From Effrenium voratum (lineage: Eukaryota; Sar; Dinophyceae; Suessiales; Symbiodiniaceae), in NCBI GenBank assembly GCA_963377175.1, contig CAUJNA010002890.1:495510-559509 (forward strand): DNA of 64,000 nucleotides, given 5' to 3'. Position numbers and translations under genes: made by a program. Every line of letters starts with the position of its first letter. The first letter of the stretch is position 1. Of the stretch, positions 10,320 through 20,496 are shown one piece after another. The notes beneath the pieces were generated by a model, which did no database searches, had not been told where the DNA came from, and was given only the letters and a program-made list of their open reading frames with translations.

Positions 10320-11062
10320 GTTCGTGCTGGCCGAAGGCCTATCCCGAGCCCGAAACCTCGAAACTTTTCTCCGAAGTAGACTAGGTCCCCCAGCAATTGG
10401 TGCCAACTTTTACCGTTTCTTTTTTTTGTGGGGGGGGGAGGGTTCCCCTACTAAAAGTCGGCTGCAGAAAAAAGTGGGTGCCCTTATTCTAACCTCTCTA
10501 CTGGAGGACCTAGAGTATGATTTGACCGCCTTTGCAAGTGCCTGGAGTCTCCTTCTGATTTCTAAAAGATGGTTGGTCATTGCCCAAAATAATGGTTGGT
10601 CATTGACCCATTTTTAGAGGGTCATGGAGACTCCAGGTACACCCTTCAATTTGGGGTCCAAGGGGTCCCTGGATGCCCCACTAACAAGGTTAACTCCGTT
10701 TAGGGGAACTTATTTACGAATGCTGTAACTTGGGTTGCGACAACTTACTCACTTGGCCAAACACCCAAGTACTCCCCAACTGCTTTTTCCCATGTCCAAA
10801 ATCCCAGGCACGGTAACCAAAAAGCACCTTGGCTGTGGGTCAAAACCCTGTACCCCTGGTGAACATCAAAATAGGTGGTGCATGGGTGTTCATCCGCCCC
10901 AAAATGGAGGCATAGGTTATGACCCATGGCCACTTGCAAAAAAAACATCCAAGTTTCGGACCTTCGCCGCCAGTTCCTGGAGAGCCTCTGCGTGTCGCCG
11001 CTAGTGCCGCAGGAGGTGCTGGAGGCTCCCCCGGTTGCGAGTTGCAAGCCTTCTTTCAACTT
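10320..11062 (+). CDS. Chain of five phase-consistent exons, unknown protein
   Basis: Exons 10320-10384 (FVLAEGLSRARNLETFLRSR), 10514-10537 (YDLTAFA), 10637-10688 (TPFNLGSKGSLDAPLT), 10770-10807 (TPQLLFPMSKIP, GC donor CCCAG|GCACGG) and 10954-11062 (SDLRRQFLESLCVSPLVPQE, then VLEAPPV). The first intron is exactly one family A element, the second a family B element and the third a family D remnant. All phases agree. This is the clearest local case of introns made by elements. No protein family recognised. Confidence 0.62.
10385..10513 (+). mobile_element. Family A element acting as a complete intron
   Basis: CTAG|GTCCCCCAGCAATTGG at the left and CTGGAGGACCTAG| at the right. Removing it joins phase-1 exon 10320-10384 to exon 10514-10537 in frame (CTA G + AG TAT). 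Confidence 0.8.
10541..10637 (+). mobile_element. Family B element inside an intron
   Basis: CCTGGAGTCTCC at the left and GGTCATGGAGACTCCAGG at the right. The intron donor GTGCCTGG straddles the left end and the acceptor CTCCAG lies in the right TIR. Confidence 0.8.
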
Positions 11063-11087
11063 GTCCATCCATTTGATGAAATGAATA

Positions 11088-11176
11088 CCTGGAGTCTCCA
11101 TGACCCTTAAAAAATGGGTCAATCACCCCAACATTTTGGGTGCTGACCCCATTTTCCAAGGGTCATGGAGACTTCA
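11088..11176 (+). mobile_element. Family B element
   Basis: CCTGGAGTCTCCATGACCC at the left, GGGTCATGGAGACTTCAG at the right. Confidence 0.75.
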
Positions 11177-11264
11177 GTTATGTGTCAGTTTCATTTTCCC
11201 CTAGCTTTTAACGAATCTATCACTGCCGGAATATGTCTTTTGCAGGGGACCTATGCAAATTGAG

Positions 11265-11589
11265 GTTTTTGAGTTGGGCTTCCCTGAGGGGAAAAAAAAA
11301 TCTTTCCCAACTGTGGAGTCTAGCACCCAGTTCTTCCTTGGTTAAGCTAACCAAGGGAATCGATTGCGTGTATGTGGCCAATTCCGGGTCGCCTACAAAC
11401 AAAAATATGCGTGCATTCTCCGGTCCACTAATATGGAACCCACCCATGAAAATGGTCTCCCAGGACCCCCCTCTGCGAGGTTCCATGTTTGTGGATGGGA
11501 GGGTAGAGTTTAGGGTATGCTTCTCTTTTGCTGGTTTTTATCGAATTTCTTTCGGGCAACGATTTCGTGGATCCCATGGATTATAGCAG
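11265..11589 (+). CDS. Two candidate exons, unknown protein
   Basis: 11265-11340 follows a family J right end and reads VFELGFPEGKKKSFPTVESS in phase 0; another frame is also open. 11514-11589 reads LVFIEFLSGNDFVDPMDYS with acceptor GTTTAG and donor AG|GTAACC. Phases match if the phase-0 frame of the first exon is used. Confidence 0.42.
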
Positions 11590-11721
11590 GTAACCAAATC
11601 ATGATGAAAGCCGTTGAGCTGATTCTGAGGTCTCCATCAAATTTATTTTGGCCTTTAGGGTAGACTAAATATGAGATACACCCAGAAAACACGTTTTGGG
11701 TGTGGATTCCCCATCCCCCAG

Positions 11722-11880
11722 CAACGTGTCCAAAGCGACTCCGGAACCCAGCGCTTCGCCTTGCGCTCGGTCGATCTTCGAGCGGTCGCTTCGAGGCGCA
11801 TCGTTCGCGTCAGGTGGCGCGGAAGGCCCACGGTTTGCCCTACCCGCCCCACTGGTCCGAAGAGGTGGATGCCGCCTCAG
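11722..11880 (+). CDS. Exon with N-terminal half of a WW domain
   Basis: Acceptor CCATCCCCCAG. The frame ends ARKAHGLPYPPHWSEEVDAA then SG, matching the LP-x-W-x4-D start of WW domains (proline-ligand binding modules). The donor is TCAG|GCGGGC, a GC donor. With exon 12320-12397 the phase is right and the domain is completed. A second frame (NVSKATPEPSASPCARS) is also open over the first 90 bases, so the 5' part is less certain than the WW part. Confidence 0.55.
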
Positions 11881-12239
11881 GCGGGCGACGCGGGCGACGC
11901 GGGCGAGGGTTGCGACGGTTGCGACGGTTGCGACGCGCCAGTGGGGGGGCGGGGGCGGGGTGGCTCAGGGTTTAGCCTGGGAGTCAGGCATCGGCATGGC
12001 CACCAAGTCATAAGTAACCCCAACCTAGGGGAATTTGTTTTCAAGAACAACCGAGATTCCAACTCCCTGGGATTTCGGTGGGATTTCAGGAAATGTCCTG
12101 TTCTGTGGCACGCGAGTTCGGTGCCCCAGGAGTGCCCTTGGTGAATGTTCTGAAAACAGCCCCGCGAAAGTTCCGCGATGGGGTCCACGATTTTTGTTTT
12201 TCTCGCGAAGATGGCGGTTTCCGGAACAAGGAATTTTAG

Positions 12240-12640
12240 ACAACTGTCATATACATATATATATATATATGTCAGACCCCAAAACACGTGCGCCAGTGGC
12301 GCGCGCGGGCGCTGGCGAGGCGCGCTGTACTTCTTCCACGACCTTAGGGAGGAATCCTCTTGGCAGCCAGGGGCGCTCGGATGGGAGGGTCTTGATGGTG
12401 AGGGAATGGACCAACAGCCATATTTGTTGTGTTATAATATACGTGTAATATATATATATATATATATATTATAATATATGTACGTGTATATATATATATA
12501 TATACATAGTAGACTGTATTTGGTATAGTTATACAAATCTATATATACATATATATATATATATATGTATTATATATGTATATACATATATACACACTGT
12601 ATCTGGAAAAGGCGTGTACATATATTTGTATATACAGGTA
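12240..12640. repeat. AT dinucleotide-rich repeat tract
   Basis: Several (TA)n runs of 10-24 bases with mirror-like ATATATGTATTATATATGTATATACATATATA text, separated by the end of the WW exon. Probably simple-sequence intron DNA able to fold on itself. Confidence 0.6.
12320..12397 (+). CDS. Exon with C-terminal half of a WW domain
   Basis: After acceptor GGCGAG the frame reads ALYFFHDLREESSWQPGALG: the aromatic strand, N/H-D turn and second tryptophan followed by proline of a WW domain. There are 11 residues between the first W and YF, a usual WW spacing. Donor GATG|GTGAGG. The intron 11881-12319 contains another open frame (12090-12216, VAREFGAPGVPLVNVLK), which would break the domain if used as an exon. 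Confidence 0.55.
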
Positions 12641-12918
12641 TACACAAAGGAACCTTGCTACGTCCGATTTTGGGTCAACCGCCAAGAGAAACCATCATCA
12701 AATGATGTCTTGAGATGTTCAAGAGGTTCAAGGGTCTTGAAGACCCTTGAAGGGTTCGTCTAGAGGGTCCCGTCGGTTGGGATTTACAACATAAAACCTG
12801 GAATTGAGTTGCTACCGTTTCAACAATGCTTGGGTTGATATTACCGCCATTGTTGACCGTTCAGGAGTTTCATAATCTAAAGTGTGCCCTTGCCATGTTT
12901 TTGGTGGGGGTTGAACAG

Positions 12919-13207
12919 GGTAATGCTGTCACACGGGTGAACTTCCGCTTGAGAAGTCACGGCAGCCGAGATTTGGCTCGTGTCATTGAAGGGCCACCCG
13001 CTGGCAAGCAGGAAACGACCAGGCATCTGCTTTGGGAAACGTTTCACCCGATGGATTTGGCGTGTGTTTTCCCATGTTTCTTTGGTTTGCCCTAAACGAA
13101 TCAAACGAGTGTTCGAACAAAAAGCGCGAGTTTTCGAGCAAGACCAATGCATTGCAGGTCAAGGGGATGTTTTCAATGACCAGAATCGTGACGCTTTCGC
13201 GGAGCGG
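12919..13207 (+). CDS. Two candidate exons, unknown protein
   Basis: 12919-13061 reads GNAVTRVNFRLRSHGSRDLA then RVIEGPPAGKQETTRHLLWE, with acceptor GAACAG and donor GC|GTGTGT. 13110-13207 reads FEQKARVFEQDQCIAGQGDV then FNDQNRDAFAER. Both are long clean frames, but their phases do not match directly, so an exon or boundary is missing. Confidence 0.45.
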
Positions 13208-13845
13208 GTTCTGCGCAGTTGCCACCATTCAAAGAATGTTTGGGTGGGGTTTTCAAGGGGAGGTGGGTTTTACCAGCCATGGGGTTCCTGAATATGTCAC
13301 CCAAATGCATTTCCACTGCGGTTCACCATTCAATCAAAGGGGGTCAACTTTTCACCACCATATACCGTTCAGTATTGCCATCATCTAAATTGGGTCCCCT
13401 TGGGCCATTCTTCTGAGGTTAAACCCTTTAAGTTGTGCAGTCTCCTTTGCCACCATTGTGGACCTTGTGCCAAGCAACTGATCAGACGCTCCAGCCTCCA
13501 GCTTTCCACATCTCTGAGGGTTTTTGTATTACACCCTGGGATTACACCAATTGGGAAATGACCTAGAATGAATCAAAATACCACGGTTTTATCCGGAAAT
13601 GTGCCTAAATTAAATGGGGTCAATACCCAGTGGGAGAAGTCCCCTTGCGAATCTTCAAATGAAAGAAACACGGGGACTTGTGCCTTTCTTTTCACCCAAG
13701 TAGCTGCGTGGTTCTTTCCCCCGTTTTTCCTAGTTCTCCTGTCCACTGCGTTTTTTCCTTTTTATTGAAACAAATACAGTCCCAGTTTTCTTGGAATTCC
13801 TGTCCCAGTGTCTTCTTTGGGAAGACTGGGAAAAGGGACTTCTCT

Positions 13846-13970
13846 AGGGGTTGATTCCTTTTCCATGCTTTCCAACCATCGTTCTTTTCAACAACCAGCC
13901 GGTTTACCCGGGTTTCTGGAGGTTTTCAAGAAAGAAGGATCCCTGGAAAGAATGGGGAAGCTACCCCTAG
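13846..13970 (+). mobile_element. Family G TIR element
   Basis: CTAGGGGTTGATTCCTTTTCC at the left, GAATGGGGAAGCTACCCCTAG at the right, with CCATCGTTCTTTTCAACAACC and AAAGAAGGATCCCTGG inside. The right end CCCCTAG serves as acceptor for the next exon. Confidence 0.75.
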
Positions 13971-14024
13971 AACTTCGGGGACCCCCCACCTTACGGCAGA
14001 GAAGCCTTCAACAGCTCCAAACAG
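13971..14024 (+). CDS. Short coding exon, unknown protein
   Basis: Reads NFGDPPPYGREAFNSSKQ, phase 0 to 0, between the family G right end (CCCCTAG) and donor CAG|GTTTCT. No family recognised. Confidence 0.42.
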
Positions 14025-14478
14025 GTTTCTGTTCGAGGCATCCGCTGACGGACACTTTCCGTGAGGCCGGAGCTGCGGGTTGAGGAAGGAACAGCTCCCA
14101 ACCGGAAATGGCTGTGGGTCAAAGCCGTTTTGCGATACCATTTTGGGGGTAGGTGCACCCATTTTAGGACCTATCTTAGTTGGATTGGGATTTCACTCGA
14201 AATCAAGCATCTGGTGTCGCGCATCTACCTGGCGTTTTGGGTGCGCCTCGAAACTAAGCAGCAGGGGTCCTGGGGCTTTTCCTTGGTGGACATCATCCCC
14301 ACCTAACTTTGATGTCCACCAACAAATCCAGTGAAATTCGTGGCCATATGTTCTGTTTAGCCTTCTGATGAAAACTCAAGTCCCTGATGAAAACTCAGTC
14401 CCAAATGGTTTTTGGGAGATCCCATCCCTCGCCCGCGAGTAGCCTGACTGTGGTCGTCGAGGCTCTAAGAAAAGCGAG

Positions 14479-14670
14479 GTGAAAAGACAAAATCCCGCGA
14501 AGCGGCGGCCGAGCACCAAGAGAAGCGGGGGCCCAAAACGAACCACCCCCCAAAAGAAAACGATCACCCCCAAAAGACCAAAACAACGAGAGCCTCAAAC
14601 CGCCCCCAAAAGAAAACGAAGACCCCAAACCAAAACACCGAGAGCAGCGACCACCACCTCAGGAATTTGA
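14479..14670 (+). CDS. Possible low-complexity basic exon
   Basis: A K/R/P/T-rich frame with repeated AAAAGAAAACGA and CCCCCAAAAG blocks (RPSTKRSGGPKRTTPQKKT). It may be a basic disordered linker or merely repetitive DNA. A frame rich in N/H/P is open over the same bases, so the frame is not settled. Confidence 0.25.
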   Translation: MKRQNPAKRRPSTKRSGGPKRTTPQKKTITPKRPKQREPQTAPKRKRRPQTKTPRAATTTSGI

Positions 14671-14758
14671 CCCGCGCAGGTCTTGCAGCAGGTTTGCTCC
14701 TGCTCCGCTGGAGCCTTAGAGCGGAGCTCTTTTCCAAGACTCTTCAAGGGGTTGGTTG

Positions 14759-15189
14759 CCTGGAGTCTCCCTTCTGACCCGAATGAAAAATGGTGGGTCA
14801 ATCACCCCAAAATGTTGGTTGGTCATTGACCCATTTTTCAAGGGCAGAACGGAGACTCCAGGTACAGGAACATCTACCTGAAGTGGCCGCGCATTTTGAG
14901 AAAACGACGCGGCCTCTACCGGAAGTGGCCACAGAACACCGCACAGAAGCCGGTTTCCTGGCGAATGTCCTGTAACCCAACTCTTTGAACTGTTGTATGC
15001 TTCTTTGCGGTGTTCTGGGGACACTTCCGGTAGAGGCCGTGTCGTTTTCAAAATGCGTGGCCACTTCAGGTAGATGTTCCTGTACCTCGAGTCTCCGTTC
15101 TGCCCTTGAAAAATGGGTCAATGACCAACCAACATTTTGGGGGTGATTGACCCACCATTTTTCATTCGGGTCCTTAGGGAGACTCTAGG
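14759..15189. repeat. Large inverted repeat (hairpin) with family B ends
   Basis: The left arm 14759-14950 (family B element plus about 88 bp of exon-like text, CATCTACCTGAAGTGGCC... CACAGAACACCGC) is repeated in reverse complement at 14999-15189. A loop of 48 bases separates the arms. Small mismatches (CCTGGAG versus CCTCGAG, extra TTT) show some decay. Transcribed, it would form a hairpin of about 190 bp. Confidence 0.85.
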
Positions 15190-15316
15190 TAGTCCTTTCA
15201 AGGTTGGAGCGTTGGCAGGGGAAAGTCGCAGATTTTGGGCAATGATTCCTATGTCGGGAATCTCTGGACTTGGCTTTTCGAGACCTGCAGACTTGATTTG
15301 CTCAGCCACTCGGGGG
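15189..15316 (+). CDS. Coding exon, unknown protein
   Basis: Follows the right family B end of the hairpin (acceptor CTCTAG) and reads SPFKVGALAGESRRFWAMIP then MSGISGLGFSRPADLICS, with a strong donor GTAAGC. No domain recognised. Confidence 0.55.
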
Positions 15317-15890
15317 GTAAGCGACCAAAATCCATCTGGACACCTTGAGGATCCCTTAGATGGTTATAGCAAGATATGCAGGTTTGCATGAATCACTGGA
15401 GGTTTGCCCCCTGACCCAAATCTCGCCAAACGTTGGAGTCTTAGGTTTTTGGCTGGTTGTTCTGGGTGGCTGGACTCAAAGATCCGTTAGCAAATAGCCA
15501 TAAAGTCGGGCAGCTGGCTGGCCAAGTGCAGGTTCAAAGATTCCCCCTGCTTGGCACTTGAACGGTGGCCTCTCATTTCCACTGAATATCCTCCAAAAAG
15601 CGGAAGACACCCCCTCACTTCCGATCGCGAGGATTGGCCAAACAAGTACCCAAGCTTTGTTTTTCCACTCGAAGGGTCTTCCCAAAAAAAGTATTGAAAG
15701 TCCAGGAATTCAGGAAGTGAGCCCCCCATACAATTGTTCGGCCAGTTGAAAACAGGTTGCAGTTTTTGACCTACGTAGACGCAGATATTTAGGGGTTGAT
15801 GTCCCCACAAGAGAACTGGTCGGGAAAGTTTAAGTCTACCTTAAGGAGGTAGTCAATGTTTGCGACTTTCAAACTTTTTGGGAAGCAGTG

Positions 15891-15988
15891 CCTGGAGTCT
15901 CCATGACCCCTAGAAAAAGGGGTCATGACCAACCATCATTTTGGGCAATGACCCACCATTTTTAAAGGGTCCTTAGGGAGACTCTAGG
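15891..15988 (+). mobile_element. Family B element
   Basis: CCTGGAGTCTCCATGACCCC at the left, CCTTAGGGAGACTCTAGG at the right. Confidence 0.75.
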
Positions 15989-16028
15989 TGGATTTTCCGT
16001 TGGACCCACAAGTTGAGAACTTCTGCAG

Positions 16029-16349
16029 AAAAAAAAAACAAGCCGCAACACAGCCGAGGAAGAGAAGCTGCGGCTGGACCGACTTGCCTGCGCCACAGAA
16101 TCAAAGCAAGCCGGCTGAAGCTGCCGGTTGGGGGCTTTTGGGCTAGCCCTTCCCATCGAAGTCGAAAGGGGGCGGGTATTTGGCCACTTTTTTGTGAAGG
16201 CTTGAACATGATGTTTTTCTGGAAAGGGGGAAGCAGTTTGTTTCTTTCGTCTTTTTTGGCGAAGCCTCACACAAAGTAAACATAGGCTGCATCTCCGTGG
16301 CGAGCGGTTCCATCGCTTCGGGGCGAAAAGGAACGAGCTCCCCTTTTCG
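16029..16349 (+). CDS. Two candidate exons, unknown protein
   Basis: 16029-16109 reads KKTSRNTAEEEKLRLDRLAC then ATESKQ, a charged helix, with acceptor TGCAG and GC donor CAA|GCCGGC. 16286-16349 reads LHLRGERFHRFGAKRNELPF with donor TCG|GTTTCT. The phases do not match directly, so they are separate calls. Confidence 0.4.
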
Positions 16350-16364
16350 GTTTCTTGGAAATAT

Positions 16365-16482
16365 TGTGGATGGACGAAGTCCATTTCGCACCACTTTGAA
16401 ACCATGTTTGAAAAAGTGGTTGGTTGGTATTTACAGGGAAATCGGATCATTCCAGGTGGTGCAGGATTTCGTTAATCCACAG
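16365..16482 (+). mobile_element. Family E element
   Basis: GTGGATGGACGAAGTCCATTTCGCACC at the left; GGTGGTGCAGGATTTCGTTAATCCACAG at the right. The right end provides an acceptor for a small frame KFAVDVYA. Confidence 0.7.
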
Positions 16483-17010
16483 AAGTTTGCAGTTGACGTC
16501 TATGCATGGTTCTGGAAGCTATGATGTTTTTTGCCAGTTTCTGCGACAAGGGAATTGACTTCAAAGTGACTATCAACCACTTTGGTACCAGCGACTGGTC
16601 TAGACGTCTACAAGCATGCTCATGAAGGCGGTACTTACCCACATCCGGATATACCCCAATCAAGACTTTCCATTCAGACCTCATTTGAGATGTTTCACAA
16701 ATTTCTTGCGGTCGTGTTGGTGGGCTTGAAACTATTTGGAGCTTAGAGTTGGATTTGCGACATCTCCTTCCGTTCATGGAAGTGGACGATGCGGGCTTCC
16801 AGAAAAGGAAGGTAGCCTTCCCAAACTCCCCGATCGTCAGCTTCCATGATTGCTGGAGGGAGCGTTTATCCCACTAAAGTTTTACACCCTGCCCACCAAC
16901 TTGGAACCCACCGCAGGCTCCCTTGCAAAGGCGAATGGGTCCAAATCAGGGGCCCCCTCAATCAGGTTCCGCGGCAACGTGCGTCAGAGGCTAACTTTTA
17001 GCATGGCTAG

Positions 17011-17127
17011 GTCCCCCAGTAGTGCCCTTTCTCACCCTTTTGGGGTTTCGGGTTCCCCTACTAAAATAGACGTCCAGAAAAAATATCGGGTTCCAACTTA
17101 TTCTAACCTCCCTATTGGAGGACCCAG
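17011..17127 (+). mobile_element. Family A element with an 11 bp target duplication
   Basis: Flanked by TTTTAGCATGG on both sides (16996-17006 and 17128-17138), a target-site duplication that spans an older acceptor (CTAACTTTTAG|CATGG). Confidence 0.8.
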
Positions 17128-17133
17128 TTTTAG

Positions 17134-17908
17134 CATGGGATCAGCGAACTAAGTTGAGTCAGCTCCAGATTTCTCAGTTCCCACGAAAAAGCGCTGAGGC
17201 GGCGCGCATCGAAGAAGTTCTCACTGAGATCCAGGACTGGTTTTGAGGGATGCTGACTTCCTGGACCCCCAAAGGACCGATTCCTTTTTCCTGCCTTTGA
17301 CCCATAAAAAAGAGGTCCAAAGGCAGAAATAAGAAGCCCTTTGGGGGTCCAGGTTGATAGAAAACAGCACTTGAGCCACGTAGTAAGGGACAGGCCCCTT
17401 GTCATAGATAAGAGGTTCGGAGATCCGCCTTAGCGCATTACATGGTTTGGGTTTACCATTTTGGTACCAGGCTTTGATTATGACTCAGTCGTCGGACATT
17501 GCTTCTTTGGGTACTTGTTTGGGTTGCTTGGTTGCGCTGTATGTTATTCTTTGTTGAGCCAGTTGTTTGGGTCGTGTTTTGAGTTGTGTGCTTTGGTTTG
17601 TGTTTTGGGGTTAGTTGTTTGGGCTGCTTGTTGTGGGGGTTAGTTGGAGCGAGTAACCATCCTTAGCTGTTGACTCAGGACTTTGTTTGGTTATCCTCTC
17701 TCCGACAACATGGCGTTTTCAAGAGGATGGCAGTCTTCCAAACCTCTCCTGCGCACACACACACACATGCATTATTGTTAAATATTTTTAGTGTTGAGTG
17801 GTAGTTTCCATTTAACCCACTAAAACATAGTCACTTTTAGCGGGTGATCTGAACAATGGCAGCACAGCGTTGACCCTCATGACGTTGTCCAAAGGGTGAC
17901 TCGTGCAG
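17134..17908 (+). CDS. Two phase-matched exons, helical unknown protein
   Basis: 17134-17239 reads WDQRTKLSQLQISQFPRKSA then EAARIEEVLTEIQD, an amphipathic helix. 17868-17908 reads VDPHDVVQRVTRA after a family F right end, with GC donor GCAG|GCTTTT. Phases agree. No family recognised. Confidence 0.52.
17258..17354 (+). mobile_element. Family O TIR element
   Basis: CTGGACCCCCAAAGG at the left, CCTTTGGGGGTCCAG at the right, with TGCCTTTGACCCATAAAAAAG inside. A second copy is nested at about 51515-51640. Confidence 0.7.
17785..17867 (+). mobile_element. Family F element
   Basis: TTTAGTGTTGAGTGGTAGTTTCC...ACCCACTAAAAC...ACTTTTAGCGGGTGATCTGA..CAGCACAG. Family F right ends (usually GGGCAGCCCAG) act as acceptors; here exon 17868-17908 follows. 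Confidence 0.65.
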
Positions 17909-18392
17909 GCTTTTCAATCGCGAGCAACAGCAACAAAATCAATTGGACTAATTATCATTGCAACATCATATGTTTGTGTTTTTGTTTAGTGGACCCCCAG
18001 AAATGGTGGTTGTCCTTTTGGTTGCACTTTAAACCCACCAAAAAGGGGGTACCCGCAAAGACAGACCCATATGGGCCCATATGTTTATGTGCTTTCCTTT
18101 ATTTGCACGCCAATTTGGTGTCAACAAACTAGGGATTTGGATTTGCGAAGTTGATTTCGGTGAATCCGGTTGGTGTCCCGAACCAAGGTAAAGCGGGCAA
18201 TGTCGACCCCAGATCAATGTACCCATCCTATTCAAAGGGGGTGTTCCCCTCCAGAAGTGGTCAGATTCCACACTATGCCCAGGGACCCCCCCTCCCTGGA
18301 TCACGATCAACCAGGAGTTTATTGATTCGGGGTTCCCATTGCTTGTTTGTTGTCTTATCTGAATTCTCCTCAATTACTCTATTTTATTCAAG

Positions 18393-18881
18393 GCCGACTA
18401 GAGATGAAGCAGACATTTTCCGTGTTGCCGTCAAAGCAACGCAGGCTCAGACATCTTTGTCATGGTCCGTGCCCTCAGAAAGACGTATAGCCCATTTAAT
18501 CTGTTTCCTTTAAACCCCAGGGCGTGTTTTTTTTGTTTTTGGAATACGTGCAGGCTCGGGCGGCTGCTGCAGGGCACTCAGCAGAGAGAAAGCCGGGATT
18601 TCAAGATTTACTCTTCCACGGTGCCATGGCAACTGAGAGCGGGTCCCTTCAAAAGAAAATCTCCAGGTACCTCCCCACAGGTGCCATGTTAGTTGGAGGA
18701 AGGGTACCCAGCTGCCCAGTGCATTCCGCCCCTTTTTCCAATATTCATTTCAGCAAATGGAAGAGAAAGGGAAGTGGAAGGTTTGCGGCAAGATGCCGGC
18801 CGTCTTATGCCGTCTTGCATCAAAGATTACGCTTCCTTTTCCGTCCAAGAGGCGCTACGACCTCGAAGGCCAAGCAAGCAA
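18393..18881 (+). CDS. Three phase-consistent exons including the first TLPFPSKR exon
   Basis: 18393-18464 (PTRDEADIFRVAVKATQAQT, acceptor after TTTTATTCAAG), 18554-18620 (LGRLLQGTQQRESRDFKIYS) and 18754-18881 (QMEEKGKWKVCGKMPAVLC, then ASKITLPFPSKRRYDLEG, acceptor TTCATTTCAG, donor GTAAGT). Phases 2 and 0 agree. The last exon is paralogous to 21829-21951. No named family recognised. Confidence 0.62.
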
Positions 18882-19030
18882 GTAAGTGGAACAGGGCTCC
18901 TTAAAAGATCTTCATTTTGGAACCATTTGAAGCATGTTGCTTTTACAACACCATAATAAAAAGGCAAACCACCATTTACAAGTTGCAATGTTCGATCGGT
19001 GTTTCTCATGCATCCGGATCCCTGTGGAAG

Positions 19031-19310
19031 GCCTGTTCCAAACTCGGAAAGATGAACTCAGAAGCCCAAGAGGCAAGATTCATAAACTCAGACGCCCAGT
19101 GGCCATGGGAAAACAGGGGCATCCTTTTTTGGTTGCTTGACTTTAAAGGAATCGGAACCCTTTCCCAACAAGAAGTTGCACTACTGGATGTTTTTTAGTT
19201 TTTCCAGGGGTCTGAACCAAATGGAAGTTCTGGCACCTGCGAAAGTACCATGTTCATTGGAAACCAAATGCAAACGCCTCCAATCATGGACCCCTAAGCG
19301 GCGCTATGGG
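19031..19310 (+). CDS. Weak exon candidates
   Basis: 19031-19093 (ACSKLGKMNSEAQEARFINS) before a family K left end and about 19228-19310 (FWHLRKYHVHWKPNANASNH or, in another frame, LAPAKVPCSLETKCKRLQSW) after a family J right end. Several frames are open. Confidence 0.3.
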
Positions 19311-19596
19311 GGAAGGGGGCTCTCCCTTATAAACCCCTTAACAAGTCGTTGGCTTATCCCGACCTTCTCCTGGGATAGCCCCCCCCCAGAGCCCCCCCAC
19401 TTAAAGGGGTGTACTTGATATACAGGTTGTTCGTAAATGGTTCCCCACTGACCCGAGACAAATATAACCACGGCTGAAGCGGGTTGACCTTCGCCACTTT
19501 CTAAGTACCCGATCGCTACTTGAGGGGGGCAGGGGGGCTTCCGGGGGCCTTCCCCCGTGGCCCCAGCCCCTCCCCCATGCCCCCTAGAAGTTCATG

Positions 19597-19735
19597 TGGC
19601 TGTGGTGGTCAAAACCGTTTTGGGATCCCATTTTGGGGCAGGTGAATTCACCACCCATTCTAGATCCAATTTTAGTGGTTGGATTGGTTGATGTTCACTG
19701 GGGGTACGGGCTTTGGATTTTGACCCATGGCCAAA
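19597..19735 (+). mobile_element. Family C element
   Basis: GGCTGTGGTGGTCAAAACCG at the left, TTTTGACCCATGGCC at the right, with CCATTTTGGGGCAGGTGAA and GATGTTCACTGGGGG inside. Confidence 0.7.
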
Positions 19736-19875
19736 TGTGTGTGGCTCGAAATCAATCAGCTGGGGTCGCGCAGCTACCTGGCGTTTTGGGTGTGCCTCGA
19801 AACTAACCAGCTGCGGCAAACCGCAGGGAAAACTCAAAGCCATGTGAAAATAAAGGGCAACCCTTGGAAGTCCAG

Positions 19876-20496
19876 TTTCTCGAGGACCTTCAGCAGTGGA
19901 TCGGACCCTTGGGCGAGGCCTCAGAGCAGTGCCCCGGCGGGGGGGCGGGGGGCCATTTAGGGCATGTGGTGTGTGTGTGTGTGTGGGTGTGTTTGATTTT
20001 GGGAACCCCGTGTTGGTTGGTTTTAAAGGGAAGCCAACATGAAGAAACAACCATGTTGAGGGTAGAGTTTCAAGTGGCACCTGGAATGGGAGACACCCAT
20101 CATTTAGGTGGGGAGAATGATGAGACCAACCGCTTGAAGTTGTGGTGACTCTTTAATGTCATAGCACTTATACTCTAAGCACCCCTCTTTGATTTGTTCT
20201 TGCCGAGCATAGCAACAGAAACACGCATCCCAAGCGCAGTTGACCAGCAAAGTTTGAAGCCCTCAACGCGACATTAGGCTCGGATTCCAAGCTGCTCGAT
20301 TAAACGATCACCTGGAGTCTCCATGACCCGTGAAAAAAGGGGTCATTACCCAAAAATTTGGGGTCGTTGTTCCATTTTCAAAGGGCCAGAAGGAGACTCC
20401 AGGCACTGGTTTTGTGCACTGCTCCTGCGGTCTTCTGCTTTCTACCAGGTTCGCCCGGTGCCTCAGGGACTTACCCAAAACCTGTGACTGAACTGA
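19876..20496 (+). CDS. Three phase-consistent exons, two with GC donors
   Basis: 19876-19936 (FLEDLQQWIGPLGEASEQCP, donor CCCG|GCGGGG), 20248-20277 (KFEALNATL, donor TTAG|GCTCGG) and 20449-20496 (SPGASGTYPKPVTEL, acceptor after a long pyrimidine tract, donor GTGATG). Phase 1 at both joins. The second intron contains a family B element (20311-20402). No domain recognised. Confidence 0.52.
20311..20402 (+). mobile_element. Family B element
   Basis: CCTGGAGTCTCCATGACCC at the left, GGCCAGAAGGAGACTCCAGG at the right. Confidence 0.75.

Noticed and set aside
12090..12216. Open frame VAREFGAPGVPLVNVLKTAP after a good acceptor
   Set aside because: It lies inside the intron that must be removed to complete the WW domain; kept only as a possible alternative exon.
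16013..16450. A 162-codon minus-strand frame (15962-16450)
   Set aside because: It spans a family E element and a + strand helical exon, so it is a shadow of repeats and an opposite-strand exon.
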